A stretch of 64,000 nucleotides of DNA, taken from positions 25,688,501 to 25,752,500 of the forward strand of contig NC_091666.1 in assembly GCF_042453785.1 (NCBI RefSeq), given 5' to 3'. A model generated the notes under the pieces. The model ran no database searches, had not been told where the DNA came from, and was given only the letters and a program-made list of their open reading frames with translations. The translations under genes were made by a program, and so were the position numbers. This DNA is from Malus domestica. Its lineage: Eukaryota; Streptophyta; Magnoliopsida; Rosales; Rosaceae. The number at the start of each line of letters is the position of its first letter. Positions within the stretch are counted from its first letter, which is position 1. This document shows, in pieces, positions 37,089 through 49,759 of this stretch.

Positions 37089-39509
37089 ATGGCCAGGGAT
37101 TATAGTGGTGGATCGCCAAAGCATCACCACATAGAATCCAAGAAGAAGAGGCTCACTTGGATCTTCGGTGTTAGTGCGCTCTGCATAGTATGTTACATGT
37201 TAGGAGCTTGGCAAACCACTTCTGCCCCTGTCAATCAATCTGAGCTCTACCAAAGGGTTGGTTGTGATGAAACGCCATCTCAATCCGGGAACAAAACTTC
37301 CTCATCCGTGTCATCATCATCATCATCGCTTCACTTGGACTTCGAAAGCCATCATCAAGTGGACATCAACAAAACTGAGGCTGTCCAGAAGTTCCCACCG
37401 TGTGACATGTCCTACAGCGAGTACACTCCATGCCAGGATGCAACAAGGGGGAGGAAATTCGACAGGAGCATGTTAAAATACAGAGAGAGGCATTGCCCTA
37501 CCAAAGAAGAACAACTTCTTTGCCTTATTCCTGCTCCACCAAAGTACAAGACCCCTTTCAAGTGGCCTCAGAGTCGTGATTTTGCTTGGTATGACAACAT
37601 TCCCCACAGAGAACTCAGCATTGAGAAAGCTGTCCAAAATTGGATTCAAGTCGAGGGTGACAGGTTTAGATTCCCCGGGGGAGGTACCGGGTTTCCAAGG
37701 GGAGCTGATGCATACATAGATGAAATGAACGCGCTCATTCCTCTCACTAAGGGCAACATCAGAACTGCAATTGATACCGGCTGTGGTGTAAGTAGCACAT
37801 ATATGTGTATAGATGTGTATATAGGTAGTAAATTCTGATGCACTCTCCTGTTTGGGTATTTAGGTAGCCAGTTGGGGTGCTTACCTGTTGAAGAGGGACA
37901 TCTTGACAATGTCTTTTGCGCCAAGAGATACGCATGCAGCGCAGGTCCAGTTTGCATTGGAGCGTGGAGTTCCTGCTATGATTGGTGTCATGGCTTCGAA
38001 GAGGCTTCCCTACCCTGCAAGGGCCTTCGATATGGCTCACTGTTCCCGCTGCTTGATCCCTTGGACGAACTATGGTAAGTGCCTATGTCTCTCTTTCATG
38101 TTTGCTTCAACATATTACACTATCTGACATTACTTGAGTTGAAGATTTTGGAGCTGCATACTTCAAATAGGCATGTGTATGTATGTGTGTGTGTATATAT
38201 ATATATGTATATGTGTATATATGTATGTATCTATTCACCACTGTGCTTAGACTTAAGATGTTGAAGTAAAATTCACCACTAATTTCATATGATGTGGTTT
38301 TGAAAGCATGTGGATCTTCTTTTGAACTATTTTTGCAGATGGTATGTATCTAATTGAAGTGGACAGAGTTCTAAGGCCTGGTGGTTATTGGATTCTTTCC
38401 GGGCCGCCTATTCACTGGAAAAAACACTGGAGAGGATGGGAGAGAACTCAACAGGATTTGAAACAAGAGCAAGATTCTATTGAGTCTCTTGCAAAGCGCC
38501 TGTGCTGGAAGAAGGTGATCGAGAAGAACGATCTAGCAATCTGGCAAAAACCTATCAATCACGTCGAATGCATTAAGAGCAGGAAGGTGTATAAAACACC
38601 ACATATATGCAAATCAGACAATCCAGATATGGCTTGGTACTACTTCCTGAGCTTCATTTGTGATTTTGTTTATTTGATTTGGAATGCGAATTCTCCTGTA
38701 CTAACTCTGCTTAATGTGGCATGTTTTGTGCTTAAAAGGGAAAGAGAAATGGAGAGTTGCATTTCTCCTCTACCGGAGACGAGCAATCCCAATGATGTTG
38801 CTGGTGGGGCGTTGGAGAAGTGGCCTCAGCGTGCATTTGCTATCCCGCCTAGAATCAGCAGTGGTTCAATACCAGGAATCACTGCTGATAAACTCCGTGA
38901 GGATAATCAACTGTGGAAGGAAAGGGTGGACCATTACAAGCGGATCGTACCAATTTCCAAGGGAAGGTATAGGAATGTGATGGACATGAATGCTTACCTC
39001 GGTGGATTTGCTGCAGCATTGTCAAAATATCCGGTGTGGGTTATGAACACAGTCCCTGCCAACTCAAACCAGGACACTCTTGGAGTGATTTACGAACGGG
39101 GTTTCATTGGACATTACCAGGATTGGTGCGAGGCATTGTCCACATATCCCAGAACATACGATTTCATCCACGCTGGGGGAGTCTTCAGCATATACCAGGA
39201 CAGGTAAAGCTCATTCCACGATAGTTTGCATTTGGTCATCAAGTTTTGTTACTTTGAGGCCTAATGTGGTTTGTACACTGCAGGTGTGACATAACACTCA
39301 TTTTACTGGAGATGGATAGGATTCTGAGGCCGGAAGGAACTGTTGTGTTTAGGGATACTGTAGAGATCCTGGTGAAAGTAAAGGCGATTACCGACGGAAT
39401 GAGATGGAAGAGCCAGATTCTGGATCATGAAAGTGGACCTTTTAATCCAGAGAAAATTCTTCTTGCAGTGAAAACTTACTGGACTGGTGAAGAAAAAAAA
39501 GGAAGCTAG
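37089..39509 (+). CDS. PMT: Probable pectin methyltransferase, PMT family (DUF248)
   Basis: Type II Golgi membrane protein with an S-adenosylmethionine-dependent methyltransferase domain. QUA2 and QUA3, members of this family, are needed for homogalacturonan methylation. Exons 37089-37787, 37864-38074, 38339-38636, 38739-39203 and 39284-39509 join in phase to 632 residues, the usual family length. A short basic cytoplasmic tail is followed by one membrane anchor (about 22-41), a serine-rich stem, the family signature [14 protein letters not shown], and SAM-binding motif [16 protein letters not shown] (227-241). [43 protein letters not shown] and the C-terminal [16 protein letters not shown] are further hallmarks. 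It looks closest to the PMT16/PMT18 group, but the exact orthologue was not determined. Intron 3 (38637-38738) is stop-free and 102 nt long. Confidence 0.93.
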
Positions 39510-40699
39510 TAGAGATGTAGTAGTGTATCCTTTTATTTTTCCTTTTTGCTTTTGCTTGCAATTCTACTTTTGCTTATTTTTTTTTAAACTTTTATTTTTA
39601 CTCTCTTGGTGCATCACCAATGTTATGCTCTGGGATTGTGTAAAAGAATATAATATGCTTCTAGGTGGGAAATTGGATAGTTTTTTAACGATCGTCGCCT
39701 TATTGTTTATTTCGTGTGCGTTTCTTGGTTCAATCTAAATCAGTCGAACAGAGAATTCAAACTTGGATATCTTCCAATATTCAGAAGAGACGTATCACTA
39801 AATCCAGAGTTAGTGAGCTTTTGGTTGTGAAAATATTGAGCAACAAGTGTTATGGTCAGTGATTAGCCTTATTGGCCAAGGAGTTAGGTGATCCATCCTC
39901 TTGAAGCTTCATTATTTGGTAGGCAGTCTTAAGTTCCTAACTGCTAGTATTTGTGCAGATTGACAGTAGGTAGGTAGAAATCAGTCTATTGGGCAGGGCA
40001 GTTAGGCATGCTGAACTCTGAGGAGCTGCTAAAGCTAAAGTGTAAGGGACAAAAAAGTCTCCAAGAAAATAGTAACAAATTGTGGTACTGAGACTCTAGA
40101 CCCGCATCTGCAAGCGACTTGTAGTTTAAGTGGTCGATAATATTGACTCATCTATTTGAGGATATTCAATCTTTCCCTATCCAAGATTATTGATAAGTGG
40201 ATTACTGTCTTGGACTCGTTCTGACACTATAGGAGCCATCAGCCTGGTAATAGGCTATTTAGAAACAAGTTATAGCTCAAGTAATTAAGAATATTGAATC
40301 ATTTACTTAAGATTTTATGTTTGGTTTTTACGATTTATCTCGAAAGTGTTGTCTAGGATTAACTTACATGAAACAGGTTCACTGTTATCATGGCACCTCA
40401 AAGTAATAATGCAGTAGAGAAAAGTTCACCAAAAACAAAAGACAAAGCATCATTAGATCAAAGAAACACGTGACTGTAAACTACTTCAATAAGTTCTTCT
40501 CGTTGTGCAGGACTCGAAAGCTAGAAGAGACTCTAGGCCCCTAAGGACCCAAACAAGGGCAAATAGTCAAATTGAACAGAAAATGTTGGGTGGTGGGAGG
40601 TCGACACTGTGAAATGGCTTTGGTTGGTATGGACCTGATCACCCCACTTGGGGTTTGAAAGTGACGCTTCACTTGATGTCTCTAGGATCAAAATTCAAG

Positions 40700-40850
40700 C
40701 AAACATAGTGCTTTTTACACCTTTGTTGTTGTTGTTGTTATCTTTCACATTCTTGTTAATTTTTGTTCATTAATTTTCTTCGATTTATTCGATTAGATGC
40801 TCGAAAATTAAAAGGATTATGTTAGAAGTAAAAATAGGTGTTGAACCCCC
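40700..40850. mobile_element. Diverged copy of the GGTGTGCTATCCACAC MITE family
   Basis: GTGCTTTTTACACC, a (GTT)n expansion at 40724-40740, TCTTCGATTTATTCGATTAG and AGAAGTAAAAATAGGTGTTG follow the order seen in 13888-14035. The (GTT)n looks like an internal expansion. Ends not fixed. Confidence 0.5.
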
Positions 40851-41520
40851 CAACGTATTAAATGAAAACACGAAATTAGAAATTCCAACACCAAACAATG
40901 TACGATATGCAACAACTTAATCATTTGATGTGATAAGCTTATTTGATCTCTTTAGAGTTTAAATATTATATGAACTATAATCTTTTTTTAATTTGTATAT
41001 GAATTAAAATTTTGAAACGACCTATCAAACCAACTTTCTAAAATCATTAATTTGTCATCTCACTATAACTTTGTTAAGTTTTTCATTAAAATAGCACATG
41101 ATTTGAGTTCAGGGTTATTTCAAATATTTCAACACCTCACTCTCCTTCTAATAAGTTGCCTTCAACAAAAATAATATAGGGTTTCTAAAAAAAATATAAA
41201 AATGGGGCTCATTTGGTACACGATGATCTGAGGGTATTCTGTTTGGAAAAGGGGACCGATCTACACTCATTTCTCTGTGTTCCGAAGTGAAGATGACTAA
41301 AAAATATAGTCATTAGGGACCCTCCAATATATGGTAAAGTTGCATGATATTCTTTATGTTGAAATGTGACAAATGACGTATTTTGGATGGAAAACTTAAC
41401 GTAGTTAGGATGAAATGATAAATTAATAATTTTGAAAAATTAGTATGACAAAACCCTTAAAAAATTTCAATTCGTATGACACATTGAAAAATGTGTGTGA
41501 GTTCATATGATAATTTTAAA

Positions 41521-41669
41521 AAGACTTTTTAGTCAAAATAATCTTTGAGATTAACATAAGTCCTTACTTTGGAACCACTTCTATTGATTTTAAATCTCAT
41601 AGATCAAAATGATGAGATATGCTAATCTCAGAGACCGTTTTTGGTAAAAAGCCTTTAAAAAAATTTATT
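41521..41669. mobile_element. Short foldback MITE related to 8436-8804
   Basis: GACTTTTTAGTCAAAATAAT and TTTGAGATTAACATAAGTCC on the left are complemented by GCTAATCTCAGAGACCGTTT and TTGGTAAAAAGCC on the right. The central part of the longer copy is missing. Confidence 0.6.
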
Positions 41670-41946
41670 GACCAAAAACAAAACCTTTAAAAAATCTCCT
41701 TTTAGAGTATAGAATGATACTTTATTAGTATATCATATAGTGTTGTATAATAAAAGGGCTCAAAACACATACGTATGGCTTATGAGTTATGACCAATTAG
41801 ACATTGTGCGTTTAAAATAAGTGCAGTCGAGCATGTTTCATCTCATAAATTATATCAAATAACACATGGATTGGTTTGTAAGATATGACTAGTTGATCAA
41901 CCAGATGGTCAGACATCATCATGAGGATTTGAGAAATTCCGTAACC

Positions 41947-42020
41947 GTGTTCATTCATCGTTCATCGTACGATCAGTTTTCTCGTTAAGTACTATTTATA
42001 TTTAATTTAAAATTTCCAAA
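41947..42020. mobile_element. One-armed fragment of the CATCGTGCGATCAG MITE
   Basis: GTTCATTCATCGTTCATCGT and ACGATCAGTTTTCTCGTTAA followed by the AT-rich core; the second arm is absent. Confidence 0.5.
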
Positions 42021-42262
42021 ATAAAGAACCAAAAGAAAGATGAATTAAAAAGACACACACGCAAAAGAAAGATGAATTAAAAATCTCCTGGGCTCCAATA
42101 TGTGCGTGTGTATTTGTGACTTGTGAGGGTTATGTTCCTCAAACCATAAATTATATTTAAACATTTTGGGTAGACCGCGGAACTGGAGAGGGGATTGATT
42201 CGATCAAATCGTATAGAACGCAATCGATTGAAGCAGAAAAGGAAGGAAGGAAGATTTCGGCG

Positions 42263-45200
42263 ATGGGGGATGCGAAGAGGAACACTTCTTCTTCTTCCGG
42301 CGGTGACGAGGAGATACGAGCACAAGTGGCCAAGGCGGTGGAGGGGGTGAAGGAGCTGCAGGACTCAGCTGCCTCCTTCGTCTCCAGAGCCTCCGCCGAC
42401 GAGCAATCCCTACGCCACCGCGCCCAATCTCTCGATTCCTCCATCCGACGCCTCCGCTCCCAGCTTGATTCCCTGCTCTCCAGCAAGGCCTTGGATCCCA
42501 AGTTAGCAGAAAAGGTAAGTTCTTTCGACCCCTTTTCTGGTTCTTTGTCTCCTTCTGCTGCTTCTGCATGTCTGTGCATGCAAACCCAATTGCTGGAATT
42601 GCTGATTTTGCTTATTTTCTGGATCCATTGATTGCCCATTTTGTGATTTTGCTTTCTGGGATTGTAAATTTGCATGAAATTGGAAGATTATTTGAATTGA
42701 AAATTTGGAATTGATTGGTGTTTTGGTTGGATATGTTAATGGCAGCTGGAAGAAGACTTGCAGAGGGCCACATGTGTGTTGGTGGATGGCGATGCCGCTT
42801 CGTTTCTTCCTGGGAAATCTCAGGGTACCCGTTTCATTAATTACTTCATTGATCATAATTTTGAGATTTTTGCTTTAGTTTTGTGTTGGATTGGCTCGTT
42901 GTGCGTATGTTAAAGGGTTAAAGTTTATGCAGGAGGGAGGTTTCTGAGGATGTTTCTCGGTCCTATCAACGTGCGTTCCTCTAGCAAAGATATCCGACTC
43001 AAGGTTAAAGAGGAATACAACGGTTACAGAGTACGTAATACGTCTTATTGCTTTATGCTTTTGTCCCAAGTTGCTTTTGATTTTGGTATTGACATATATG
43101 CTGAGCTTCATATCACTGTAAGTTTTTGAAACTGGAGGAATATATTCATCTTACTTTCAATATGCTAAGTGCAGAATCAGTTCTTAGGATCATGCCTTTA
43201 GTTTATAGTTACCAACTGAGCCAACTAATTACAGTCAATGAAGCCTAGGAAGAAACTTCGACTTATTCATGCTTAAGGTGGTTTCACATACCAAAACAAA
43301 AACCATGCTCAGACCACTTTGTCTCTTTTGCTTGGATTATGTTTCAAGGAATCTTTTTTTTATGCCTTTTCTTTTTATATCCTTTTGCATGACACAAGTG
43401 ACATAAATGATCTCTTCGATTTCAGGATAATCAGGGTTTATTCCTTCATTCTTTGACTTTTTAGTCTTTTTCTCACTACCGGGCTATCTTGAATTACGGT
43501 AGGTATAGGGTTTCAATACAAAAAGAAGGCCCTTGAGGTTAAATTAACTACTAAAAATTCCATCGGAGATATATAAGTGTGCTTGGAAATTCTTATAATT
43601 CGTCTTAGTGATCTATGCTAATATTTGGGTAGAGGCATGACAATTCAACATAACCTCAACGGGAAGCATCTGTCATAAATATTTTACTTGCCCCCTTTTT
43701 GTATTTATGCCTTCTTATTTTTGTTTAAATCTGATCCCTTAGAGTAGAATTGACTCATATATTATGCTTTCCCTCGTGCTGCTTCGTTAACTTTATCTCG
43801 TATAGCTACTTTCTCCATCTTCTGTTACCACAAAGAATGTCAAGCAAAAATAGTTTGAGCAGCTTTACTTACAATGATATTACTTTGGAGCAGGATAGAA
43901 CTGCCCTTCTATTCCTTCTTTTTCCAGCAGCACTACTAACACTAAGATCTTGGATTTGGGATGGATGTTTGCCAGCGTTTCCAGTTCAGGCTTACCAGGT
44001 ACATTCATGTGATTTGAATGTGCTGATATTTTTGTCTAAATGCATGATTTCATAGTGGATTTAACTTTGAGTTTATGCTTATTAGGCATGGTTGTTATTC
44101 CTCTACACTGGTTTGGCACTGCGAGAAAACATTTTGAGAGTAAATGGAAGCGATATTCGTCCATGGTAAGCGCACAGCACCTTTGCTCCTACATCATTTT
44201 TCCTTTTTCCCTGGCTGTTATTCCTCTACAGTGTTTTACAAGATACAAGAACCAAGTTTGTGACCTCTTATGCTCAATTTGGGTTGATAACATCCGTAGT
44301 TTCTTTAAAATAATGAAGCTGAATTAAGTCAAGCTCCATGTGCAGGCGTGTCTTTTGTTTATATATATTTGTTTCAAATTGTGTTGGTTCAACTAGCATT
44401 TGTAATCAAGTACAGACTTGCGAGAAACATTTCTGAAGGCCTGTTTAGGATCCATAGATAGTTTCAGAGTAATTATAATATCTCTTTTCTCTTTTCCTAA
44501 GTATTGTAAAAGTCATCTTGAGGTATTATTTATTGAGGTGTGATATCAGATAACTGAGTAGGGTGCAGGTGGATGAAACCAAGGAAACTTGTCTATAATT
44601 GTTATTAAAAGTCAAACTGATGACTTTTACTATTATTTTTCACAACGTATCACAGAAATTTCTTATTCCCACTTTTGTGGTTTGGATTGAAGATATATAA
44701 ACCAAGGAAATGTTGTTTACGATTGTAATTCATGGTCAATCTTATGATTTGGTACTATAATTTTTCACAACTTACCACCGTAACTCTAATATGAATCCTT
44801 TGTCATCCATGCGTTGACTCTTCTTGTGGATCTTAATTCACGATAACCCTATATGTGGTCAAAATGATCATTCATGCATTTATTTTGGTTAGTTAATTGG
44901 CATTGTAACCGAACATACAAATTTCTTTGGAAAGATACTGATAAGCTTGTGCAGGTGGATATACCATCACTATTGTGCTATGTTTATGGCCCTTGTTAGT
45001 CTCACATGGGAGATTAAAGGACAACCAAATTGTTCCCAAAAGCAGGTAACTTTTTTGTTTTATTGTGTGTTAGTGTTAATAGCTTCGGTGCTGTTAATGA
45101 TTTTGTTAAGTCTTGTACAGAGAGGTGTGCAATTTTTCCTACAATGGGCTATGATGCAAGGAGTTGCTATGCTTTTACAAAATAGATATCAACGCCAGAG

Positions 45201-46272
45201 ACTCTATACTCGAATTGCATTGGGAAAGGTGCCATTAAAAAGATTAATTGTTTGGTTACAAAATTTAAGCCTGATTCTATCATTTTATATATTTGTTTTT
45301 TTGCAATTTCAGGCCAAAAGAATGGATGTGGTATGGGGAGAAACAGCAGGTGTAGATGGTCAATTATGGATTCTATGTCCAATACTATTTATTTTACAGG
45401 TGATTAGACAACATGATTAGTTTTTATTTACGGCAGAATATGAACTAAGGATCTACCGCTACCCCACCCTTTCTCAATCCCACTTGAGCTAGAGCTCATG
45501 GGCAGCTAGTAGATATATGATTTAACCATTCGCTAAGTGAGAAAAATCATAGTCCATAGAGTTTCATTTGAGTAGTTCTCTTTTACGTTGCAGCACAAAA
45601 TGATAGGTTGCATGACTTATGCATGCGTTTGTGCAAGATAGAGATTGAACTGTTACACCGCAGATACACTAAAATGGGCTGACCTTGCTAATGCACATAT
45701 GTTGCATAAGTGGGTGGGTGGGAAAAGTTACGAAACCAGTGATTCTTTCTTGCAGTGAAATGCAATGTAGGCCGGGTCTCCTCCAGATTTTGAATCTGTC
45801 AACCCAGTGACTTGAATGATTTAATAACTGAATAAGTGTTTGTGCTTCTTGTTTTAGGGTTTTGAGGCATATGTCGGAATACAGTTGCTTACGACTGCTT
45901 TTATTGGCATTGCTTCGGAATGGCAGGTAATTTTTACTGAAACCTTTGTCTGATTTATGTGAACATGAATAAAAATGAAAGGGTATCATGTGGTCTTTGG
46001 AAGTGATGAGCTCCCTGTAATTTTCAAAAACAGAAGAGCTAACATTACGTTCTCGCGAAATATAAAGAGAACTTGGTGTAGTTAACTCAAAGGTGGAACC
46101 ATATGTATCATTGCATTTGTGACGGGAAAAATGTTATTGGCAGGTGAGTTTTTGCGGCGTACTGTTAATTTTAATGGCAGTTGTGAACTTTGTAAATACG
46201 GTAGAGACGCTTATGGTGAAGTCAAGGTTTAAGGCAAAGATGAAAAGAAGTAAGAGCAAGCAGGATTTGTAG
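42263..46272 (+). CDS. TMEM120 / TMPIT family membrane protein
   Basis: Homologue of animal TMEM120 (TMPIT), a multispanning protein of the ER and nuclear envelope with a coenzyme A-binding fold; its role in plants is not established. Exons 42263-42514, 42746-42824, 42933-43030, 43894-43998, 44086-44165, 44955-45045, 45121-45228, 45313-45399, 45858-45926 and 46144-46272 join in phase to 365 residues (animal proteins are about 340). The first ~90 residues are a helical, probably coiled-coil region (AQVAKAVEGVKELQDSAASF). The C-terminal two thirds has about six hydrophobic segments. Family-conserved text includes WWIYHHYCAMFMALVSLTW, QGVAMLLQNRYQRQRLYTR, MDVVWGETAGVDGQLW and NTVETLMVKSRFKAKMKRSK. 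The tail is basic. Introns 6 (75 nt) and 7 (84 nt) are stop-free in frame. Confidence 0.92.
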
Positions 46273-46319
46273 TAGGGAAGTGCCGACGACAGTCGGTAGG
46301 GTTACTCTCCCTGGAGCTT

Positions 46320-47060
46320 CATAGGAACTCTTTTTTTTGTAATGTTTTTTCTGTTTACTAAAAGTTGTTTCGACACTGGTAGTGAAATTGCCTTTCGTTT
46401 CGAGCTTTTTTATGAATGTAAAATTGGTGAATTTATCATTTTTGAGTCTGGCCTTGAGTTTTCCATTTTTAGGAACTTAACTTTTATATGCATCTACGCA
46501 GTAGCAGATTCAGGATTCGAATTTAAGGGTGTCTTAGTGTTAAATACAAGTTTTTAGATAGAAACAATGCGAACCGTGCAAAAAAAAAAAATTCAGTTTA
46601 TTCACAGAGACGTTTCGCCAACACTTGGTGGGCTTGTCGTTAGCCAAATCATGTTGAGTAGATGTTAACAGATATTGACATATGCCGAAGCAACTTGATG
46701 AGTAATATATGGAGAATTTGTCAATTAATGTTGATACAATATGTTGAGATATGCTTAACAAACATTACATCAAAACACTTGGTAGGCATAGAAGAACCCC
46801 TACCAAACATTCGGAGTGTCTTAGGAAGATTTTCAGGTGTATATTCCGGTACTTGGAGTGATCTTAGGACCACCTTGATCCCATTTGCCATTCGCCCTTG
46901 CATCTTCTGTGGAAAGACAGTAGCATCCTCATCAACCATTTGATGCATGTGCAACATGCATTTTTAGTTGGTCACATACACATGAACGATTGTCGTTAAC
47001 ATTAACATATGGTACCTAGAGTGCCATGAAGGGCATTCGAGGAACGTCCCAAAGGATCAT
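46320..47060. other. 3' flank of the TMEM120 gene and spacer
   Basis: The first part is probably 3' UTR. From about 46499 (CAGTAGCAGATTCAGGATTC) the sequence resembles one end of another CAGTGGCGGA-type hAT element, but the partner end was not found. No gene was recognised in 46540-46957. Confidence 0.4.
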
Positions 47061-47069
47061 AGTGTTGGA

Positions 47070-47446
47070 CAGTGGCGGATCTAGGAAATAATATTAGGGG
47101 GCAGTAAGAATAACGCGTTGTGCGCGTAAATTTTTTTATACTAGAAATAGCATGCATATCGCTATTTCATCGAGTCTTGGTAAGCCTGAAGTCATTTGAA
47201 AATGCATACTACAGACATGTTAATGTATGTAAGGGGCAACATCCAAGGTATTCATGGACATTCATCGGGTTTTGGTAAGCATGAAGTCAGTTGGAGGGTA
47301 AGTATGAAGTCAACTCTAATCTTCCAAAGAGCAACACTCAAGGTATCCATGGACATTCACCGAAGTTCGGTCAGCACCTAAGATATCTATGGATGTTCAT
47401 CAAAATTCGGAGTGACCCCACTTACCCCTTAATGGATCCGCCAGTG
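47070..47446. mobile_element. hAT-like element with CAGTGGCGGAT terminus
   Basis: Begins CAGTGGCGGATCTAGG and ends ATGGATCCGCCAGTG. Flanked by GTGTTGGA (47062-47069) and GTGCTGGA (47447-47454), an 8-bp duplication with one mismatch. The interior holds diverged repeats of 'aaggtattcatggacattcatcgggttttgg'. 377 bp, no transposase. Confidence 0.78.
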
Positions 47447-47459
47447 GTGCTGGACTCAT

Positions 47460-48065
47460 AGGGGGTAAAAAGGGAAAATAAGTGATTATAATTAGAGAGA
47501 CAGATTATAATTCTTGGTGAAAGCAGAAAAGTGAAAACTAGTACAGGCAAGAAAAAAGGTTAGCTCACCAAAAAGAACAAAAGGCTTTGCTTTTCATTTG
47601 CGTACTAGACAGTACACGTGATGCAAAAGGAAGGAATCTCATCACTACAATGCTTTGATTACGGACTATAACGAATAAAGTATAAAACAAAGAGGAAATG
47701 ATTTCCACACGCATCTAAACGTTTAAATAGAATACAAATACAAGTGTTCCTGAGGTAAAAATAAGAGTACAAAAATCACTTTCTATATAAATCATAGATT
47801 GCGGCATCATTTTCTATAAGCAACATCTCGAATAAAAGGAAATATGCTTTTAACAACTTGAGTTACCATAATATTACATCATTAATCACAAAATGCAAAT
47901 TACATCCATATATGACTACTTTGAAAAATTTACCATCCACGTGTACATGTCTTTTGGAGAAAGGGTCCCACGTAAGTAACTTGAAATACAAGAAAGAATC
48001 AAAAGAATCAATTCATTTCTGCACATTGAGTTGCACAGTTTTGTTCTTTCATCTCCCCTATTGTT
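47460..48065. other. Intergenic, no gene seen
   Basis: AT-rich, no supported coding region or clear repeat. Confidence 0.5.
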
Positions 48066-48074
48066 TAAATATTA

Positions 48075-48541
48075 GAGTAAATTGTACAAATGGTCCCTCA
48101 ACTTTAATCAAATTGGAGCAATGGTCCCTCAACTAAAAATCCATTACCATTGGTCCCTCAACTTATCAAAATGTGTAGCTATAGTCCTTTTCATCAATTT
48201 TGTCAAAATTTTGTCAAAATAAGCTATGTTGGAATGACCATTTATATAATTAGGGTCCCTCAACTCATCAAAGTGTATAATTATGGTTCTTTTCATCAAC
48301 TATGTCAAAAAATTTGTCAAAACGAGTTATATTGTAAGGACCATTGCTACAATTGGATTAAAGTTAAAGGACCATTTCTCCACTTGAATTAAAATTCAGG
48401 GACCAATGGTAATGGATTTTTAGTTGAGGGATCATAGCTGCACGTTTTGATAAGTTGAGGGACCAAAGGTAATGGATTTTTAGTTGAGGGACCATTGTTC
48501 CAATTGAGTTAAAGTTAAGGGACCATAGCTACAATTTACTC
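48075..48541. mobile_element. Mutator-like MITE, GAGTAAATT family, copy 2
   Basis: Starts GAGTAAATTGTACAAATGGT and ends ACCATAGCTACAATTTACTC. Flanked by an exact 9-bp duplication TAAATATTA (48066-48074 and 48542-48550). The interior repeats 'ggtccctcaact' in direct orientation in the left half and 'agttgagggacca' in the right half, so it is a nested foldback. 467 bp; clear relative of 1272-1768. Confidence 0.87.
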
Positions 48542-48551
48542 TAAATATTAA

Positions 48552-49750
48552 TATATATATATATATACACACAAATTAATAAGATGCATGTATTTTTCAG
48601 TTTTTATTGTTACAGATTCTTCCCTGTTTGTTCAAACTTTAATACTTGATGCCAAAAGAGAAAGAGTACAGCCTGGTACCTTCATTAAATTAGGTGTTTA
48701 ATTAATGAATCATGTTTCGTTGCTGAAAGAAGAGGAGCAAGTGCTGCTGAAATTCAATCATAAATAGACAAGCTTCCAATCATAATTTTTCAGTTTCAAA
48801 TATTCGGACACGTGTCTATTTGTGATATGCTCTTCTTTTTGTAGTGAAGCATGGTTCTTAATTAATACTTCCACCAACACCAATCAAGTTTAAATTTTTA
48901 TTTGCACCCCATGAAGAATACCTCAAATGATGGTGATGTTCACCACCCTATTTATCATCGTTAGATGAGTTTAAATTTTGAGATTGTATGTAGTGGATAT
49001 ACACGAATCTCAAAATCTAAACTCATTCAACGGGTGGTGAGTGAAAATGCATTATGTCCTATGTGCTCTGTTCTGTATATGTATTTAAGGAACTTAATTA
49101 TTTGTAATTAATTACTTTGAGATCATTATTATGATCAGGCATGGATTATACATATTTTCCAACTCATAATTACACAAACACTTAAAGTGAAAAGATTGGA
49201 AGGCTTGTAAGGAAAAACTACGTGGCATTGTGAGAGAGAAAATACAGTAACATGCAGATGAACATGAATATTGGGCAAGATTGAGCTAGGGTTTGAATCC
49301 AGTATCTCTGCAAATTTGAAACAGAAAAATAAAAATTAATTATTAATTTGAGAAGCGTACGTAATCAGGCTTTTTACTATACATCAATGTGTATGGTGTA
49401 CATTGTCTATTAAGTGACTCAAATTAACCTATTAAACTTTCTGAAAAATTGACCCGTTAAACTTTTTGAAATTCTTTAACCCACGTTCAACCGTACAATT
49501 AAGAACTGTTAAGTCTTATAGGATTAGCCTTTGTTTGAAAACATATCTAGGGTTTTAAGACAAAATTATGTTGTTTTGGATTTTAAGACATATATTTAAC
49601 AACAAAAATAAAATTCTTATTATATTAACACCCCACATATTTTGAATAAACTCCGCATACTTAACACACCCCGCATTTGCTATTTCAATCAATAATTATC
49701 GTAATACTTCTCACATACTTTCTCATAATACCATCATATCCCACATTTTC
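48552..49750. other. Intergenic, no gene seen
   Basis: Opens with a short (TA)n run (48551-48566). A foldback stretch near 48965-49030 (TTAGATGAGTTTAAATTTTG with GAATCTCAAAATCTAAACTC) is a small decayed MITE. No coding region. Confidence 0.45.
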
Positions 49751-49759
49751 AACATACAC

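Larger units (their letters stand above)
39740..42080. other. Intergenic, no gene seen
   Basis: AT-rich. Contains repeat remnants listed separately. A SINE-like motif pair near 40120-40170 and 40268-40330 (AGTTATAGCTCAAGTAATTA, ATTTACTTAAGATTTTATG) is too degraded to classify. Confidence 0.5.
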
